Assembly (NCBI GenBank): GCA_013816855.1
Contig: JACDDT010000002.1
Location: forward strand, 29,378-79,541
Length of the DNA stretch: 50,164 bases
Source: Gemmatimonadaceae bacterium
GTDB taxonomy: Bacteria > Gemmatimonadota > Gemmatimonadetes > Gemmatimonadales > Gemmatimonadaceae
Direction of reading: 5' to 3'
Positions 31,652 to 40,149 of this stretch are shown piece by piece. The stretch's first letter is position 1; each line of letters begins with the position of its first letter. The notes under the pieces were generated by a model. The model made no database searches and was not told the origin of the DNA. It was given only the letters and a program-made list of their open reading frames with translations. The position numbers and the translations under genes are program-made.

Positions 31652-34192
31652 TTATTCCTCTTCCGCGCCGTCGAGCAAATCGCCCTGCTCGGGACCTTCG
31701 TCAGCGCCAACTCCGGCCGCAATCCCATCATCGTCCTTGTCGTCCTCCGGAACTACGCGCGCAACCGCCATCACGCAGTCACCTTCGTCGAGATGCACAA
31801 GGTGCACACCCTGCGCGTTTCTTCCAGTCACGCGGACCTGGGAGACCGGCGACCGAATGATTACCCCGCCCTTGGTAATGAGCATGATCTCATCTTCGGG
31901 CAGAACCTCCATCAGCGCTACGACGTTGCCCGTTTTCTCGGTTCGGTTGAGAGTGAGAATGCCCTTTCCACCACGCCTCTGCACGCGATAGTTGTCGATC
32001 TCGGTGCATTTGCCGAGTCCTTTTTCCGTGACGACCAGCAGCGTAGCGGTGCGCTTTACCACCACCATGCTCACAACTTGGTCGTCCTCGCGCAGATCGA
32101 CACCCTTCACGCCGCTGGTGTCACGCCCCATTGGACGTGCGTCCTGCTCGTGGAAGCGGACGGACAATCCGTGCTTCGTCGCAAGAACGATATCGTTCGT
32201 TCCGCCCGTGACCTGAACGTCGATGAGTTCATCGCCGTCGTCGATCTTGATCGCCTTGATGCCAGCGGCGCGCGGATTGGAGTACGCGGAGAGCGCGGTC
32301 TTCTTGATCGTCCCCTGCTTGGTGCAGAAGAGAAGGAATTCCGTCTCGCTGAACTCACGCACCGGCACCATCGACTTCACCTGCGTCTCGGCGCCGACGT
32401 TGATGAGGTTCACGATCGGCTTCCCCTTCGCCGCGCGACCGGCCTGAGGGATCTCGTGCACCTTTAGCCAGAAGCAGCGTCCGTCGTCGGTGAAGCACAG
32501 GATGTAATCGTGCGTGGATCCGATGAAGAGCCTCTCGACGAAATCGTCGTCTTTGAGATCCTGCCCGGTTAGCCCGCGTCCCCCGCGGCGCTGCTTGCGG
32601 TAAGTAGAGACGCTCGTGCGCTTGATGTAGCCGGAATGGGATATGGTGATGACCATGTCCTCCTCGGCGATCAAGTCTTCGATGGTGAACTCGCCTTCGT
32701 CGCTGGTGATCTCCGAGCGACGCTCGTCGCCGTAATCCTCCGCCACTCCTTCCAGCTCGGTGCGGATGAGCTTCATGCGGCGCGGCTTCGACGCCAGAAT
32801 GTCCCGCTGCTCCGTGATGAACGCGCGGACTTCACCGAGCTCGGCTTCGAGCTTCTCGATCTCGAGGCCGGTGAGCTTGGCAAGGCGCATGTTGAGAATG
32901 GCCTCGGACTGACGCTCGCTGAGCTTGAACTTCTTCTGCAGTCCTTCGCTCGCCGTCGGTGTGTCCTTCGCCTTGCGGATGAGCTTGATGACCTCGTCGA
33001 TATTGTCGACGGCGATCTTCAAACCTTCGAGGATGTGCTCGCGCTCGAGCGCCTTGTCCAGCTCGTACTGCGTGCGGCGGACGACAACGGTGTGCCGATG
33101 CTCGATGTAGTGCTGAAGAACTTCCCTGAGCGGCATGATCTTCGGCACGAGCTGACCCGTATGCGAGTCGGGAACCAGGGCCAGCATGATCACGCCGAAG
33201 GTGGACTGCATCGTGGTGTGCTTGAAGAGCTGGTTCAGCACCACGCGTGGAATCGCGTCACGCTTGAGCTCGATGACGAGCCGCATTCCATCCTTGTCCG
33301 ACTCATCGCGGAGATCCGAGATTCCTTCCAGCTTCTTGTCGCGCACGAGCTCGGCGATATCCTGCACCAGCTTCGCCTTGTTTACCTGGTATGGCAGCTC
33401 ATTGACGACGATCTGCGCCTTGTTCGAGCTCTCCTTCTCCTCGATCACGGCGCGCGCGCGCATCACGATGCGGCCGCGTCCCGTCTCCTGATAATCCTTG
33501 ATTCCCGCGCGCCCGTAGATGTATCCGCCCGTCGGGAAGTCCGGACCCTTGATGAATTTCCTGATCTCGCTCACTTCGAGCTCGGGATTGTCGATGAGCG
33601 CGACGAGAGCGTCGGTGACTTCCTTGAGGTTGTGCGGCGGAATATTGGTCGCCATCCCGACGGCGATGCCAGAGGAGCCGTTGACGAGAAGATTCGGGAT
33701 CGCCGACGGGAGAACGGTCGGCTCCTGAAGCCGGTCATCGAAGTTCGGGGCGTAGTTGACCGTCTCCTTGTCGATGTCGGCGAGCATCTCCATCGCCACG
33801 CGCGTGAGACGCGCTTCGGTATAACGGTAGGCGGCGGCCGGATCTCCGTCCACGCTTCCGAAGTTTCCCTGACCGTCGACGAGCGGATAACGGAGAGAGA
33901 AATCCTGCACCATTCTCACGAGGGCGTCGTAAACCGACGAGTCGCCGTGAGGATGATATTTGCCGAGCACGTCTCCAACGACAGTCGCGGATTTCTTGTA
34001 GGGCCGGCCCGGAACGAGGCCGAGCTCGTTCATCGCATACAGCACTCGGCGGTGCACCGGCTTCAGTCCGTCGCGTACATCCGGCAGCGCGCGTGAGACG
34101 ATGACGCTCATCGAGTAGTTGATGAACGACTCTTTCACTTCGATGTGGATGTCGCGCGGGAGGATGCGCTCTCTGTTATTTGGAGAGGTCAT
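31652..34192 (-). CDS. gyrA: DNA gyrase subunit A
   Basis: 846 residues. The N-terminal breakage-reunion domain has catalytic Tyr124 in RYTEARL and the quinolone-determining segment [15 protein letters not shown], with Ser85 and Asp89 at the positions of E. coli Ser83 and Asp87, so the usual resistance substitutions are absent. The C-terminal beta-pinwheel has a GyrA box QRRGGRG (in [13 protein letters not shown]) and a second similar QRRGGKG further on, which supports gyrase (DNA-wrapping) over topoisomerase IV. The last 30 residues are a long acidic tail ([12 protein letters not shown] and DGAEEE). gyrB is not upstream here. A strong terminator follows. Confidence 0.97.
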   Translation of the reverse strand: MTSPNNRERILPRDIHIEVKESFINYSMSVIVSRALPDVRDGLKPVHRRVLYAMNELGLVPGRPYKKSATVVGDVLGKYHPHGDSSVYDALVRMVQDFSLRYPLVDGQGNFGSVDGDPAAAYRYTEARLTRVAMEMLADIDKETVNYAPNFDDRLQEPTVLPSAIPNLLVNGSSGIAVGMATNIPPHNLKEVTDALVALIDNPELEVSEIRKFIKGPDFPTGGYIYGRAGIKDYQETGRGRIVMRARAVIEEKESSNKAQIVVNELPYQVNKAKLVQDIAELVRDKKLEGISDLRDESDKDGMRLVIELKRDAIPRVVLNQLFKHTTMQSTFGVIMLALVPDSHTGQLVPKIMPLREVLQHYIEHRHTVVVRRTQYELDKALEREHILEGLKIAVDNIDEVIKLIRKAKDTPTASEGLQKKFKLSERQSEAILNMRLAKLTGLEIEKLEAELGEVRAFITEQRDILASKPRRMKLIRTELEGVAEDYGDERRSEITSDEGEFTIEDLIAEEDMVITISHSGYIKRTSVSTYRKQRRGGRGLTGQDLKDDDFVERLFIGSTHDYILCFTDDGRCFWLKVHEIPQAGRAAKGKPIVNLINVGAETQVKSMVPVREFSETEFLLFCTKQGTIKKTALSAYSNPRAAGIKAIKIDDGDELIDVQVTGGTNDIVLATKHGLSVRFHEQDARPMGRDTSGVKGVDLREDDQVVSMVVVKRTATLLVVTEKGLGKCTEIDNYRVQRRGGKGILTLNRTEKTGNVVALMEVLPEDEIMLITKGGVIIRSPVSQVRVTGRNAQGVHLVHLDEGDCVMAVARVVPEDDKDDDGIAAGVGADEGPEQGDLLDGAEEE

Positions 34193-34479
34193 TGAGGAGG
34201 GTTGGAAGGGCCTCGGATTGCCCGTTGAATAACCTTCCCAAAGCTAGCGAAAAGAGGCCGAAAACTCAAGCTTTTTGACCCCTTCTAACACTATGTGGAA
34301 TAATGACTTACGGCGCGTTCAGAAAATAAATGTGATTGGGCGTCCAAAAGCCTCAAAAACACGTGATTTTTGCGCGGAAAAGCGCTGAAAGTCGGAGGAA
34401 GGCGGGCCGCTGCAGAATGAGCCAGATTATTGGCGGTCACGCGCTGAAAGCAAAGCCCAACAATTAGCGAGAGAGGCCA
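34193..34479. other. Non-coding spacer upstream of gyrA and of the microprotein operon
   Basis: The 287-bp spacer has unusually A/T-rich stretches (around 34255-34340) compared with its surroundings and must hold divergent promoters for gyrA (-) and the 34480 operon (+). I see no confident -35/-10 pair, no hairpin of note and no gene. An open frame on the minus strand (34291-34671) overlaps the plus-strand genes and lacks support. Confidence 0.5.
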
Positions 34480-34590
34480 ATGACCTGCGAGCACCTCCGC
34501 CTGCGCGACAACGCTCCGCACCCCACCATCCAATCGTTCGAGCCGGGCGAAAGCTGGAAGTGGTGCTACCTTCACGAAATCGACGGATAA
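34480..34590 (+). CDS. 36-aa Cys/His microprotein, unknown
   Basis: ATG at 34480 is preceded by GAGAGG at a fair distance. The 36-residue product starts TCEHLRLRDN and ends ESWKWCYLHEIDG, with two Cys and two His flanking aromatic residues (C3, H5, C29, H32), a possible small metal site, reminiscent of treble-clef fragments of UBP-type zinc fingers. The codon bias and Shine-Dalgarno support translation, and it lies only 25 nt before the membrane-protein gene. Too short for reliable family assignment. Confidence 0.5.
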   Translation: MTCEHLRLRDNAPHPTIQSFEPGESWKWCYLHEIDG

Positions 34591-34615
34591 CAAGAGCATA
34601 AAACCGGAGACGAAG

Positions 34616-35500
34616 ATGCCGCTCATCCTCGCGCTGCAGTCGCCCCCTCCCATCCCGGACGGAGTCGTCATCGCGGTGAATCAGTTCACCGATTTCCTTC
34701 TGCGCTACCTCGGAGCCCTAGCCGCGGTCGGCGCATTATCGATGGCGTTAATTGAAGCAGCGAAGAAGCTCCTCGATTCTCGCACGAAGTTCCAGGCACT
34801 GCGTTGGACACGCTGGGTAATGCGCACTCCTCTCGATCGCACGATCACGGGCGAGCAGGCAGCGACACACAGCAGCGCGATGGCTCAGCTTATTCAGCTC
34901 TGCACCGGAGTGACAGACGAAGAAGCGTCGCTGGCTGCAGCGAATCTCATCGCAAGTGAAGGCCATCTTGGACTCGGTCACGCATTCCATACCGTCCCTG
35001 CGCACGCGCTATTCGCGCTCGAGCTGCCGAGGATGATGGGCAGCATTCAAGACGCAGCCGACGTGGCGCTCGCGTCTCCGCCCGAATATCCGGATTTGTA
35101 TCAACTGATGACTGTCGGAGCGAAGGCTGATGACGTCGAGCGCTGGTACAGAGACGGATCGTTTGCGCTCGTCAGTGTCGCTGACTTGAATCCGACTCCC
35201 GAGCAGCGGCAGGCAGTGAAGGAGCACGCGGAGCGATTTGCGCGGCTGCGGCAGATCGTGAAACGAAAGCTCGATGGTTTTCAGCTTTATACGGGCGACA
35301 GGTGGGGGTCCTGGAATCAGGCCGCGGCGAACGCGGTCGGCATGGTGGCGATGTTCATCGTTCTCACCTGGGTTCAGAGGAACGGCATCGGGGCATCGAT
35401 CAGCTTTCCGACGCTCATCGTTTTTTCATTGCTGGGCGGAATTCTCTCTCCCGTTGCCAAGGATTTGGTGAGTGCCCTAAAGCGGGTGAAGGATGGGTAA
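34616..35500 (+). CDS. Membrane protein with large soluble domain, unknown
   Basis: 294 residues, ATG at 34616 after a CGGAGA Shine-Dalgarno. One N-terminal span (RYLGALAAVGALSMALIEAA, about 30-49), then about 185 polar residues (HAFHTVPAHALFALELPRMM, PEYPDLYQLMTVGAKADDVE, then helix KEHAERFARLRQIVKRKLDG), and two C-terminal spans (AVGMVAMFIVLTWVQ and FPTLIVFSLLGGILSPVAKD). The soluble domain should be cytosolic by the positive-inside rule. I recognise no family. Its stop overlaps the hydrolase gene by eight bases, so the two proteins very likely act together. Confidence 0.85.
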   Translation: MPLILALQSPPPIPDGVVIAVNQFTDFLLRYLGALAAVGALSMALIEAAKKLLDSRTKFQALRWTRWVMRTPLDRTITGEQAATHSSAMAQLIQLCTGVTDEEASLAAANLIASEGHLGLGHAFHTVPAHALFALELPRMMGSIQDAADVALASPPEYPDLYQLMTVGAKADDVERWYRDGSFALVSVADLNPTPEQRQAVKEHAERFARLRQIVKRKLDGFQLYTGDRWGSWNQAAANAVGMVAMFIVLTWVQRNGIGASISFPTLIVFSLLGGILSPVAKDLVSALKRVKDG

Positions 35501-36449
35501 GAATAAGACACGCCCGGCGGACTACCGACCGCTGCTCCAGCTCTATCTTCGAAAGAATGCGGAAGGTGGGGCTTTGCTCTCTCCCGCTGACATCCGCACA
35601 AGCGCAGACGAGCTCACTCGGCGCGAATGCGTGGTACTAGTTCACGGTTTCAACAACACCGACAGCGAAGCGAGCGAGGCGTATCTCGGTTTTCGCACTC
35701 GCGAGAAAGAGATTTTCTCGCCGGCGGATCCACAGACTTTCGAACACTTGTTCGCCGATGCTTTCTGGCCGGGCGATGCCGACTGGTGGTCGTTCTTCGA
35801 CAGGGCGGATTTTCTCATTTATCCGGCGGCCGTTCACACCGCCGTGCGTGCAGCGAGGGAGCTGGCGAACGCGCTCTGGCGGATGCCGAATCTCGAGACC
35901 GTGGATTTCATCGGTCACTCCCTCGGCTCCCGCGTTGTGCTCGAGACACTGCTTTTACTGCGAGCGCGTGCAATGCCGCGCATACGCAGGGTGGCGCTGA
36001 TGGCGGCAGCCGTGCCGTCGGAAATGCTGGAGCCGCGTGGAAGATTTTACGATTTACTGATTGCATTGCAGGGTGACGGATCGACGATCGACATTCTTCA
36101 TTCCAAGGCAGATACCGTTCTACACTACGCGTTTCCGCCGGGTCAATCGCTTGCGGGGGGACGTGAGGCGTCTGAGAGGGCGCTGGGTAGATTCGGTCCG
36201 TCGCCCCTCATGCCGGGATATCGCGCGAACGTTTCCGAGCGTGAGATCGGTGGAGCCGCGCACGGCGACTATTGGGGCCACAGCAAGACGGCGTCGTCTC
36301 GCGTCGCGACGGAGGAGGCAGGGCGGTTCCTTCGCCTCGGGGAGTTCAAGAGAGAAATCGGGACTGTGCGTGTCACTGGCTCATCCGCCGCCGAGATTAA
36401 AGCGCGCGAGCTGGGAGTTACGCGCACTATTGGCGAGATTGGTTATTGA
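35493..36449 (+). CDS. Alpha/beta hydrolase of the DUF900 type (lipase/esterase-like)
   Basis: 318 residues. An oxyanion/strand segment ECVVLVHGFNNTDSEASEAY leads to a nucleophile elbow FIGHSLGSRVVLETLLLL with Ser143 (GHSLG), a classic alpha/beta hydrolase core. A C-terminal His in AHGDYWGHSKTAS is a candidate catalytic His, and an Asp in HSKADTVLHY is a candidate acid. The HGFNNT segment is characteristic of the DUF900 group. There is no signal peptide, so it is cytosolic and presumably acts on a membrane-linked or soluble ester. It overlaps the preceding membrane protein (8 nt) and the following small membrane protein (1 nt), a tightly coupled unit. Confidence 0.88.
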   Translation: MGKNKTRPADYRPLLQLYLRKNAEGGALLSPADIRTSADELTRRECVVLVHGFNNTDSEASEAYLGFRTREKEIFSPADPQTFEHLFADAFWPGDADWWSFFDRADFLIYPAAVHTAVRAARELANALWRMPNLETVDFIGHSLGSRVVLETLLLLRARAMPRIRRVALMAAAVPSEMLEPRGRFYDLLIALQGDGSTIDILHSKADTVLHYAFPPGQSLAGGREASERALGRFGPSPLMPGYRANVSEREIGGAAHGDYWGHSKTASSRVATEEAGRFLRLGEFKREIGTVRVTGSSAAEIKARELGVTRTIGEIGY

Positions 36450-36721
36450 TGACACAGCTAATTTCTCTTCTCGCCGCGATGCTCATTCTCGTGCCGTTTG
36501 CCATGACACTGCTGTCGAGAATGACGACGACGAGCGTGTCCTATCTGACGATGAACCTCATCGGTTCAGTGGCTCTCACTGCGATCGCAATCGCGGGCAG
36601 GCAATACGGCTTCATCTTGCTCGAGGGAGTTTGGGCGCTGATGAGCGCTATCGGCCTCGTCCGGACGCTCCGCCGCCCGATTCCGTATGATATGTCTTCC
36701 CCGAACAGGAAGACAAAATGA
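36449..36721 (+). CDS. Small membrane protein, CBU_0592-like
   Basis: 90 residues with three hydrophobic segments: LISLLAAMLILVPFAMTLL, then YLTMNLIGSVALTAIAIAG and FILLEGVWALMSAIGLV. The NLIGSVALTAIAI...FILLEGVWALMSAIGL pattern resembles the CBU_0592 family of small integral membrane proteins as I remember it. The ATG overlaps the TGA of the hydrolase gene. Its own stop overlaps the next microprotein gene (ATGA). Function of the family is unknown. Confidence 0.7.
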   Translation: MTQLISLLAAMLILVPFAMTLLSRMTTTSVSYLTMNLIGSVALTAIAIAGRQYGFILLEGVWALMSAIGLVRTLRRPIPYDMSSPNRKTK

Positions 36722-36792
36722 GAACCGCAATCCTCGTCGCAGTCGCCTTTGTCATCGTAATGCTCATAATGAAGCGCCGCCGCGGAGTGTAG
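36718..36792 (+). CDS. 24-aa single-span membrane microprotein
   Basis: ATG at 36718 overlaps the stop of the preceding gene (ATGA), giving a 24-residue peptide MRTAILVAVAFVIVMLIMKR plus RRGV: one hydrophobic span followed by a cluster of Lys/Arg that would keep the tail in the cytosol. The overlap, hydrophobic span and three-base proximity to the next ATG (36795) suggest genuine coupled translation. It is too short for most gene finders. It could be a regulator or assembly peptide for the neighbouring membrane proteins. Confidence 0.55.
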   Translation: MRTAILVAVAFVIVMLIMKRRRGV

Positions 36793-36794
36793 TG

Positions 36795-37169
36795 ATGGTG
36801 AAGGAAGCGGCCACTCCGTTAGGAAAGCTCCGTAAAGTTTGTCTCGCGTTTCCTGAAGCGCACGAGGTCGAAGCGTGGGGAGAACCGACGTTCCGTGTGA
36901 AGAACAAGATTTTCGCGATGTACGGGAGCGACAGCTCATCGCATCACAGCGGCCGGCCGGGAGTCTGGATCAAGTCGAAACACACCGTTCAGGAGATTCT
37001 TCTACAGAGCAGTCCGGCGCGATACTTCAAGCCACCGTACGTCGGTCCCGGCGGATGGACCGGAGCATACCTCGACAAGAAACCGAATTGGGAGGAGCTC
37101 GCCGAGCTCCTCGAAGACGCGTATAGGCAAACCGCGCCGAAGAAGCTGATCGCGAAGCTGACCGACTGA
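36795..37169 (+). CDS. MmcQ/YjbR family DNA-binding-like protein
   Basis: 124 residues. Landmarks of the MmcQ/YjbR fold: LRKVCLAFPEAHEVEAWGEPTFRVKNKIFAMY, VWIKSKHTVQEILLQSS, RYFKPPYVGPGGWTGAYL and WEELAELLEDAYRQTAPKK. The AWGEPTFRVKNKIFA segment is diagnostic. These proteins have a cytosolic double-wing-like fold, and DNA binding was suggested but not established. ATG at 36795 follows the microprotein stop by two bases; a longer frame to 36687 overlaps two upstream genes and is rejected. Confidence 0.9.
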   Translation: MVKEAATPLGKLRKVCLAFPEAHEVEAWGEPTFRVKNKIFAMYGSDSSSHHSGRPGVWIKSKHTVQEILLQSSPARYFKPPYVGPGGWTGAYLDKKPNWEELAELLEDAYRQTAPKKLIAKLTD

Positions 37170-37198
37170 CTTCATGACATAGCCGGCCGACGAGCGGG

Positions 37199-37425
37199 CG
37201 CTTGGCCATCCCAACCACGGAAAGATTACTGCGTACTAAAGCGGGGAGCTGTAAGCGACTCAAGCCGTACAGGCGTAAGCTCTTCATTTGCACGAAGAGA
37301 GACACCGAACCTTCGGCTCCGCCTCGTTGAATCCCGGCATGAAAGCTTGTAGCTAAAAAGCTTAACAGCTTAGAGCTCCCCGCTTTAGTACGAGAAATTC
37401 CCTCGGCCGTTGGGATGGCCCAGCG
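37199..37425. repeat. Giant intergenic hairpin C (about 227 nt)
   Basis: Outer arms GGCCATCCCAAC (37204-37215) and GTTGGGATGGCC (37409-37420) pair perfectly and extend by CGCT/AGCG at the ends (37199-37202 with 37422-37425). Inner arms of 24 nt (37233-37256 with 37368-37391) pair with one mismatch, including an 18-bp perfect block GTACTAAAGCGGGGAGCT. A small CTCTTC/GAAGAG stem lies inside. The element occupies most of the spacer between the convergent MmcQ-like (+) and M3 peptidase (-) genes. Confidence 0.85.
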
Positions 37426-37451
37426 GCCGAGTGGATCCCCGAAGCATTACT

Positions 37452-39629
37452 TCACCTGCGAACCGGTATCTCCTTCAGACCGCGCTCGATCAGCAACGGC
37501 TCGACGACTGGATCGCGGCCCCGGAACGCGCGATAGAGGGCCGCTGATTCCACACTCCCGCCGCGCGAAAGAATCATTTCGCGGAAGCGCTGTCCGTTCG
37601 CTCGTGTTAACCCCCCGTTCTCCTGGAACCAGGCGAACGCGTCGTCATCGATGACTTCACTCCAAAGGTACGCGTAATACGACGCCGCGTATCCGCCGTC
37701 CCAGACGTGCGAGAAGTACGTAGTCCGATAGCGGGGCGGAATCTCCTGAATCGCCACACCAAAACGCTGAAGCGCCTGCGCTTCGAACGTATCGACGTCC
37801 GGCTGTGCCGCCCCCGGTGCCTGTGTATGCCACGCCATGTCGAGCAGCGATGCGGCTAGATACTCCGTCGTCTTGAAGCCCTGATTGAACGTGCGCGCTG
37901 TCCTGATCTTGCTCACAAGCGACTGCGGCATCCGCTCACCGGTCTGATAATTTTTCGCGTAATTCGCGAAGACCGTTGGATCGAGGGCCCAGTGTTCGTT
38001 GAACTGCGACGGGAATTCCACATAGTCCCGTGGAACGTTGGTGCCCGCGAACGTCGGATATTGGACATTCGAGAACAGCCCGTGAAGGGCATGCCCGAAC
38101 TCGTGGAACATCGTCGTCACATCGTCGAAGCTCAGGAGAGCGGACTGGCCCGGTGCCGGCTTCTGAAAATTCGCGACGTTGAACACAACGGGGCGCGTGC
38201 CCATCAGGCCCGACTGATCGACGAAGCTCGACATCCACGCGCCGCCGCCCTTGTTGTCACGTTTGAAGTAATCGGTGTAGAACAGCGCCATCGATCCGCC
38301 ATTGGCGTCGAATACCTCGAACACGCGCACGTCGGGGTGATAAACCGGAATGTCGTGGCGCTCCTTGAACGTCAGCCCGTACAGCTTGTTCGCAGCGAAG
38401 AACACTCCGTTCTGAAGAACGTTGTTCAGCTCGAAGTAAGGTTTGATCTGCGATTCATCTAGCGCGTACTTCTCTTTTCTCACCTGCTCCGCGTAATACT
38501 GCCAGTCCCACGGTGCGAGCTTGAACCCGCCGCCCTGCTTGTCGATGACAGCCTGCATGTCCGCGGCCTCGCGTCTGGCTTTCGCCGTCGCGGCGGGAAC
38601 CATGTCCGTAAGAAGCTTGATAGCATTCTCCGGGGTCTTTGACATCTGGGTTTCAAGTCGGTACGCAGCGTATGTCGGATAACCCAGGAGCTTCGCCTTT
38701 TCTGCGCGTAGCTGTGCGAGTCGCGTTACGAATCCGCGGGTATCCGTGCTGTCGCCGTGCTCCGCGCGCCTCGTCGAAGCTTCGAACAGGCGCTTACGCG
38801 TGGCCCGGCTCTGCAGCTCCTGCTGACGCGGATGCTGCGTAGTGTTCTGAAGTGGAACCACCCACTTCCCGGTGAGCCCACGATCCTTCGCCGCCTCTGC
38901 GGCCGCCGCGGTCTCGCCTTCGGTGAGACCGGCGAGTTCCGATGCGTCGTCAACGATGAGTGCTCCAGCTTTCGTCGCGGCGAGGAGCTTGTTGTGGAAC
39001 TGGCTCCCCAGCTTCGACTCTTCCTCGTTCAGCGCACGCAACTTCGTCTTGTCGGCCTCGGGCAGCAGCGCGCCGGCGCGAACGAAGTTTTTGTAATACC
39101 GCTCGGCGAGGTACTGCTGCACCGGATCGAGACCGGACGTCGCGCGACCGTCGTACACACTCTTCACACGGGCGAATAGCTTCGGGTTCAGGTAGATCGC
39201 GTCGGAATGCGCAGCTCTACGCGGCGACTCTAACTCATCGACCTTTTGCAGGGTGTCGTTCGTGTTGGCTGAATTGAGCGCGTCGAAAACGTTCACGACA
39301 CGTGTGAGGAGAACGCCGGAATGCTCCATCGCTGCGATCGTATTATCGAATGTCGGCGCCTCAGCCCGGTTCGCGATCGCCTCCATGTCGGCCAGGTCCT
39401 GCCGCATTCCCTCTTCGATCGCCGGTTGGAAGTCCGTGTCTTTGATCCTATCGAAAGGCGGAGCCTGATAGAGAAGCGTGCTCGCCGAGTAGAACGGATT
39501 GGAAGGCGAGAGCGTGTTAGTCGTGTTGGGAGTCGTCGCTGGCACCGGAGTGCTGGCCGGAGGTGGGTAGGAGCAGCCGAAAGCGAGAGTGGAAACGGCT
39601 GCCAGGGACAGAAGTCGTGACTGAGACAT
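37452..39629 (-). CDS. M3 family oligopeptidase, lipoprotein
   Basis: 725 residues. The zinc motif FHEFGHALHG (HExxH) lies in the C-terminal half, with the M3 companion Glu further downstream. Thimet oligopeptidase/Dcp-like landmarks include the N-terminal FDNTIAAMEHSGVLL region, SMALFYTDYFKRDNKGGGAWM and a Tyr-rich C-terminus (YYAYLWSEVI) that positions substrate. The start at 39629 places a lipoprotein signal (LAAVSTLAFGC, Cys19) at the front, followed by a Pro/Thr-rich linker (PPPASTPVPATTPNTT). So this is a membrane-anchored periplasmic oligopeptidase, unlike the usual cytosolic OpdA. It may trim peptides produced by periplasmic proteases. Convergent with the MmcQ-like gene through hairpin C. 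Confidence 0.93.
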   Translation of the reverse strand: MSQSRLLSLAAVSTLAFGCSYPPPASTPVPATTPNTTNTLSPSNPFYSASTLLYQAPPFDRIKDTDFQPAIEEGMRQDLADMEAIANRAEAPTFDNTIAAMEHSGVLLTRVVNVFDALNSANTNDTLQKVDELESPRRAAHSDAIYLNPKLFARVKSVYDGRATSGLDPVQQYLAERYYKNFVRAGALLPEADKTKLRALNEEESKLGSQFHNKLLAATKAGALIVDDASELAGLTEGETAAAAEAAKDRGLTGKWVVPLQNTTQHPRQQELQSRATRKRLFEASTRRAEHGDSTDTRGFVTRLAQLRAEKAKLLGYPTYAAYRLETQMSKTPENAIKLLTDMVPAATAKARREAADMQAVIDKQGGGFKLAPWDWQYYAEQVRKEKYALDESQIKPYFELNNVLQNGVFFAANKLYGLTFKERHDIPVYHPDVRVFEVFDANGGSMALFYTDYFKRDNKGGGAWMSSFVDQSGLMGTRPVVFNVANFQKPAPGQSALLSFDDVTTMFHEFGHALHGLFSNVQYPTFAGTNVPRDYVEFPSQFNEHWALDPTVFANYAKNYQTGERMPQSLVSKIRTARTFNQGFKTTEYLAASLLDMAWHTQAPGAAQPDVDTFEAQALQRFGVAIQEIPPRYRTTYFSHVWDGGYAASYYAYLWSEVIDDDAFAWFQENGGLTRANGQRFREMILSRGGSVESAALYRAFRGRDPVVEPLLIERGLKEIPVRR

Positions 39630-39757
39630 GAACGTTTTTTCCTCTTTTGTCGCGTTCAAAGCGCGTGCTGAAAGGATGCCGGAATGGGAGCGCGCGGCGC
39701 AAGCCGCGTACGCTTTCGAACGGGTTCAAAGCACGTTTCCTGCCAATCATACCCGCT

Positions 39758-40144
39758 ATGATAAGAGTAGTTCGACTTGGGAGCGCGCGACTGCCCCGCG
39801 AAGGGATTCGCCTGGGTACGGTGCGGCGCCCTCCACGCGGTGTTCGGAAAGAAGATTTCACAAAGCAGGATTTTTTCGACGTGTGGATGCCGGAGCTCGC
39901 GCCCAGTGCCCCCCTCGTATCGTGGGCTCTGAGGGATCCGTTCAATCCAGCACGCTGGGCGCGCTACGAAAGGGCGTACCGAACCGAGATGAAGAAGCCC
40001 TCGGCGCAGCGGCTGATAAGCCTCCTCGTCGCCATTTCCAAGGACTCGAACATCTCGGTGGGCTGTTACTGCGCCGATGAGTCAAAATGCCATCGCTTCA
40101 TCCTCAAGGATCTCCTTATTAGGGCGGGCGCTGAGATACCTTAG
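39758..40144 (+). CDS. DUF488 family protein
   Basis: 128 residues. DUF488 landmarks: IRVVRLGSARLPREGIRLGT, DVWMPELAPSA, RWARYERAYRTEM and the C-terminal SVGCYCADESKCHRFILKDLL with its Cys-x-Cys...Cys-His set. These are small cytosolic proteins of unknown biochemical role, often near nucleic-acid modification genes. The ATG at 39758 is chosen because the fold starts here; the frame runs further upstream to 39647 but overlaps the divergent promoter region of the peptidase. Followed after 5 nt by a glycosyltransferase gene. Confidence 0.85.
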   Translation: MIRVVRLGSARLPREGIRLGTVRRPPRGVRKEDFTKQDFFDVWMPELAPSAPLVSWALRDPFNPARWARYERAYRTEMKKPSAQRLISLLVAISKDSNISVGCYCADESKCHRFILKDLLIRAGAEIP

Positions 40145-40149
40145 ATAGA

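Noticed and set aside
32636-34096. Long open frame (486 aa) antisense to gyrA
   Set aside because: Lies wholly inside gyrA, His/Arg/Leu-rich composition without a domain; gyrA is certain.
34291-34671. 126-aa minus-strand frame upstream of gyrA
   Set aside because: Overlaps the plus-strand microprotein and membrane protein genes, which have better start signals.
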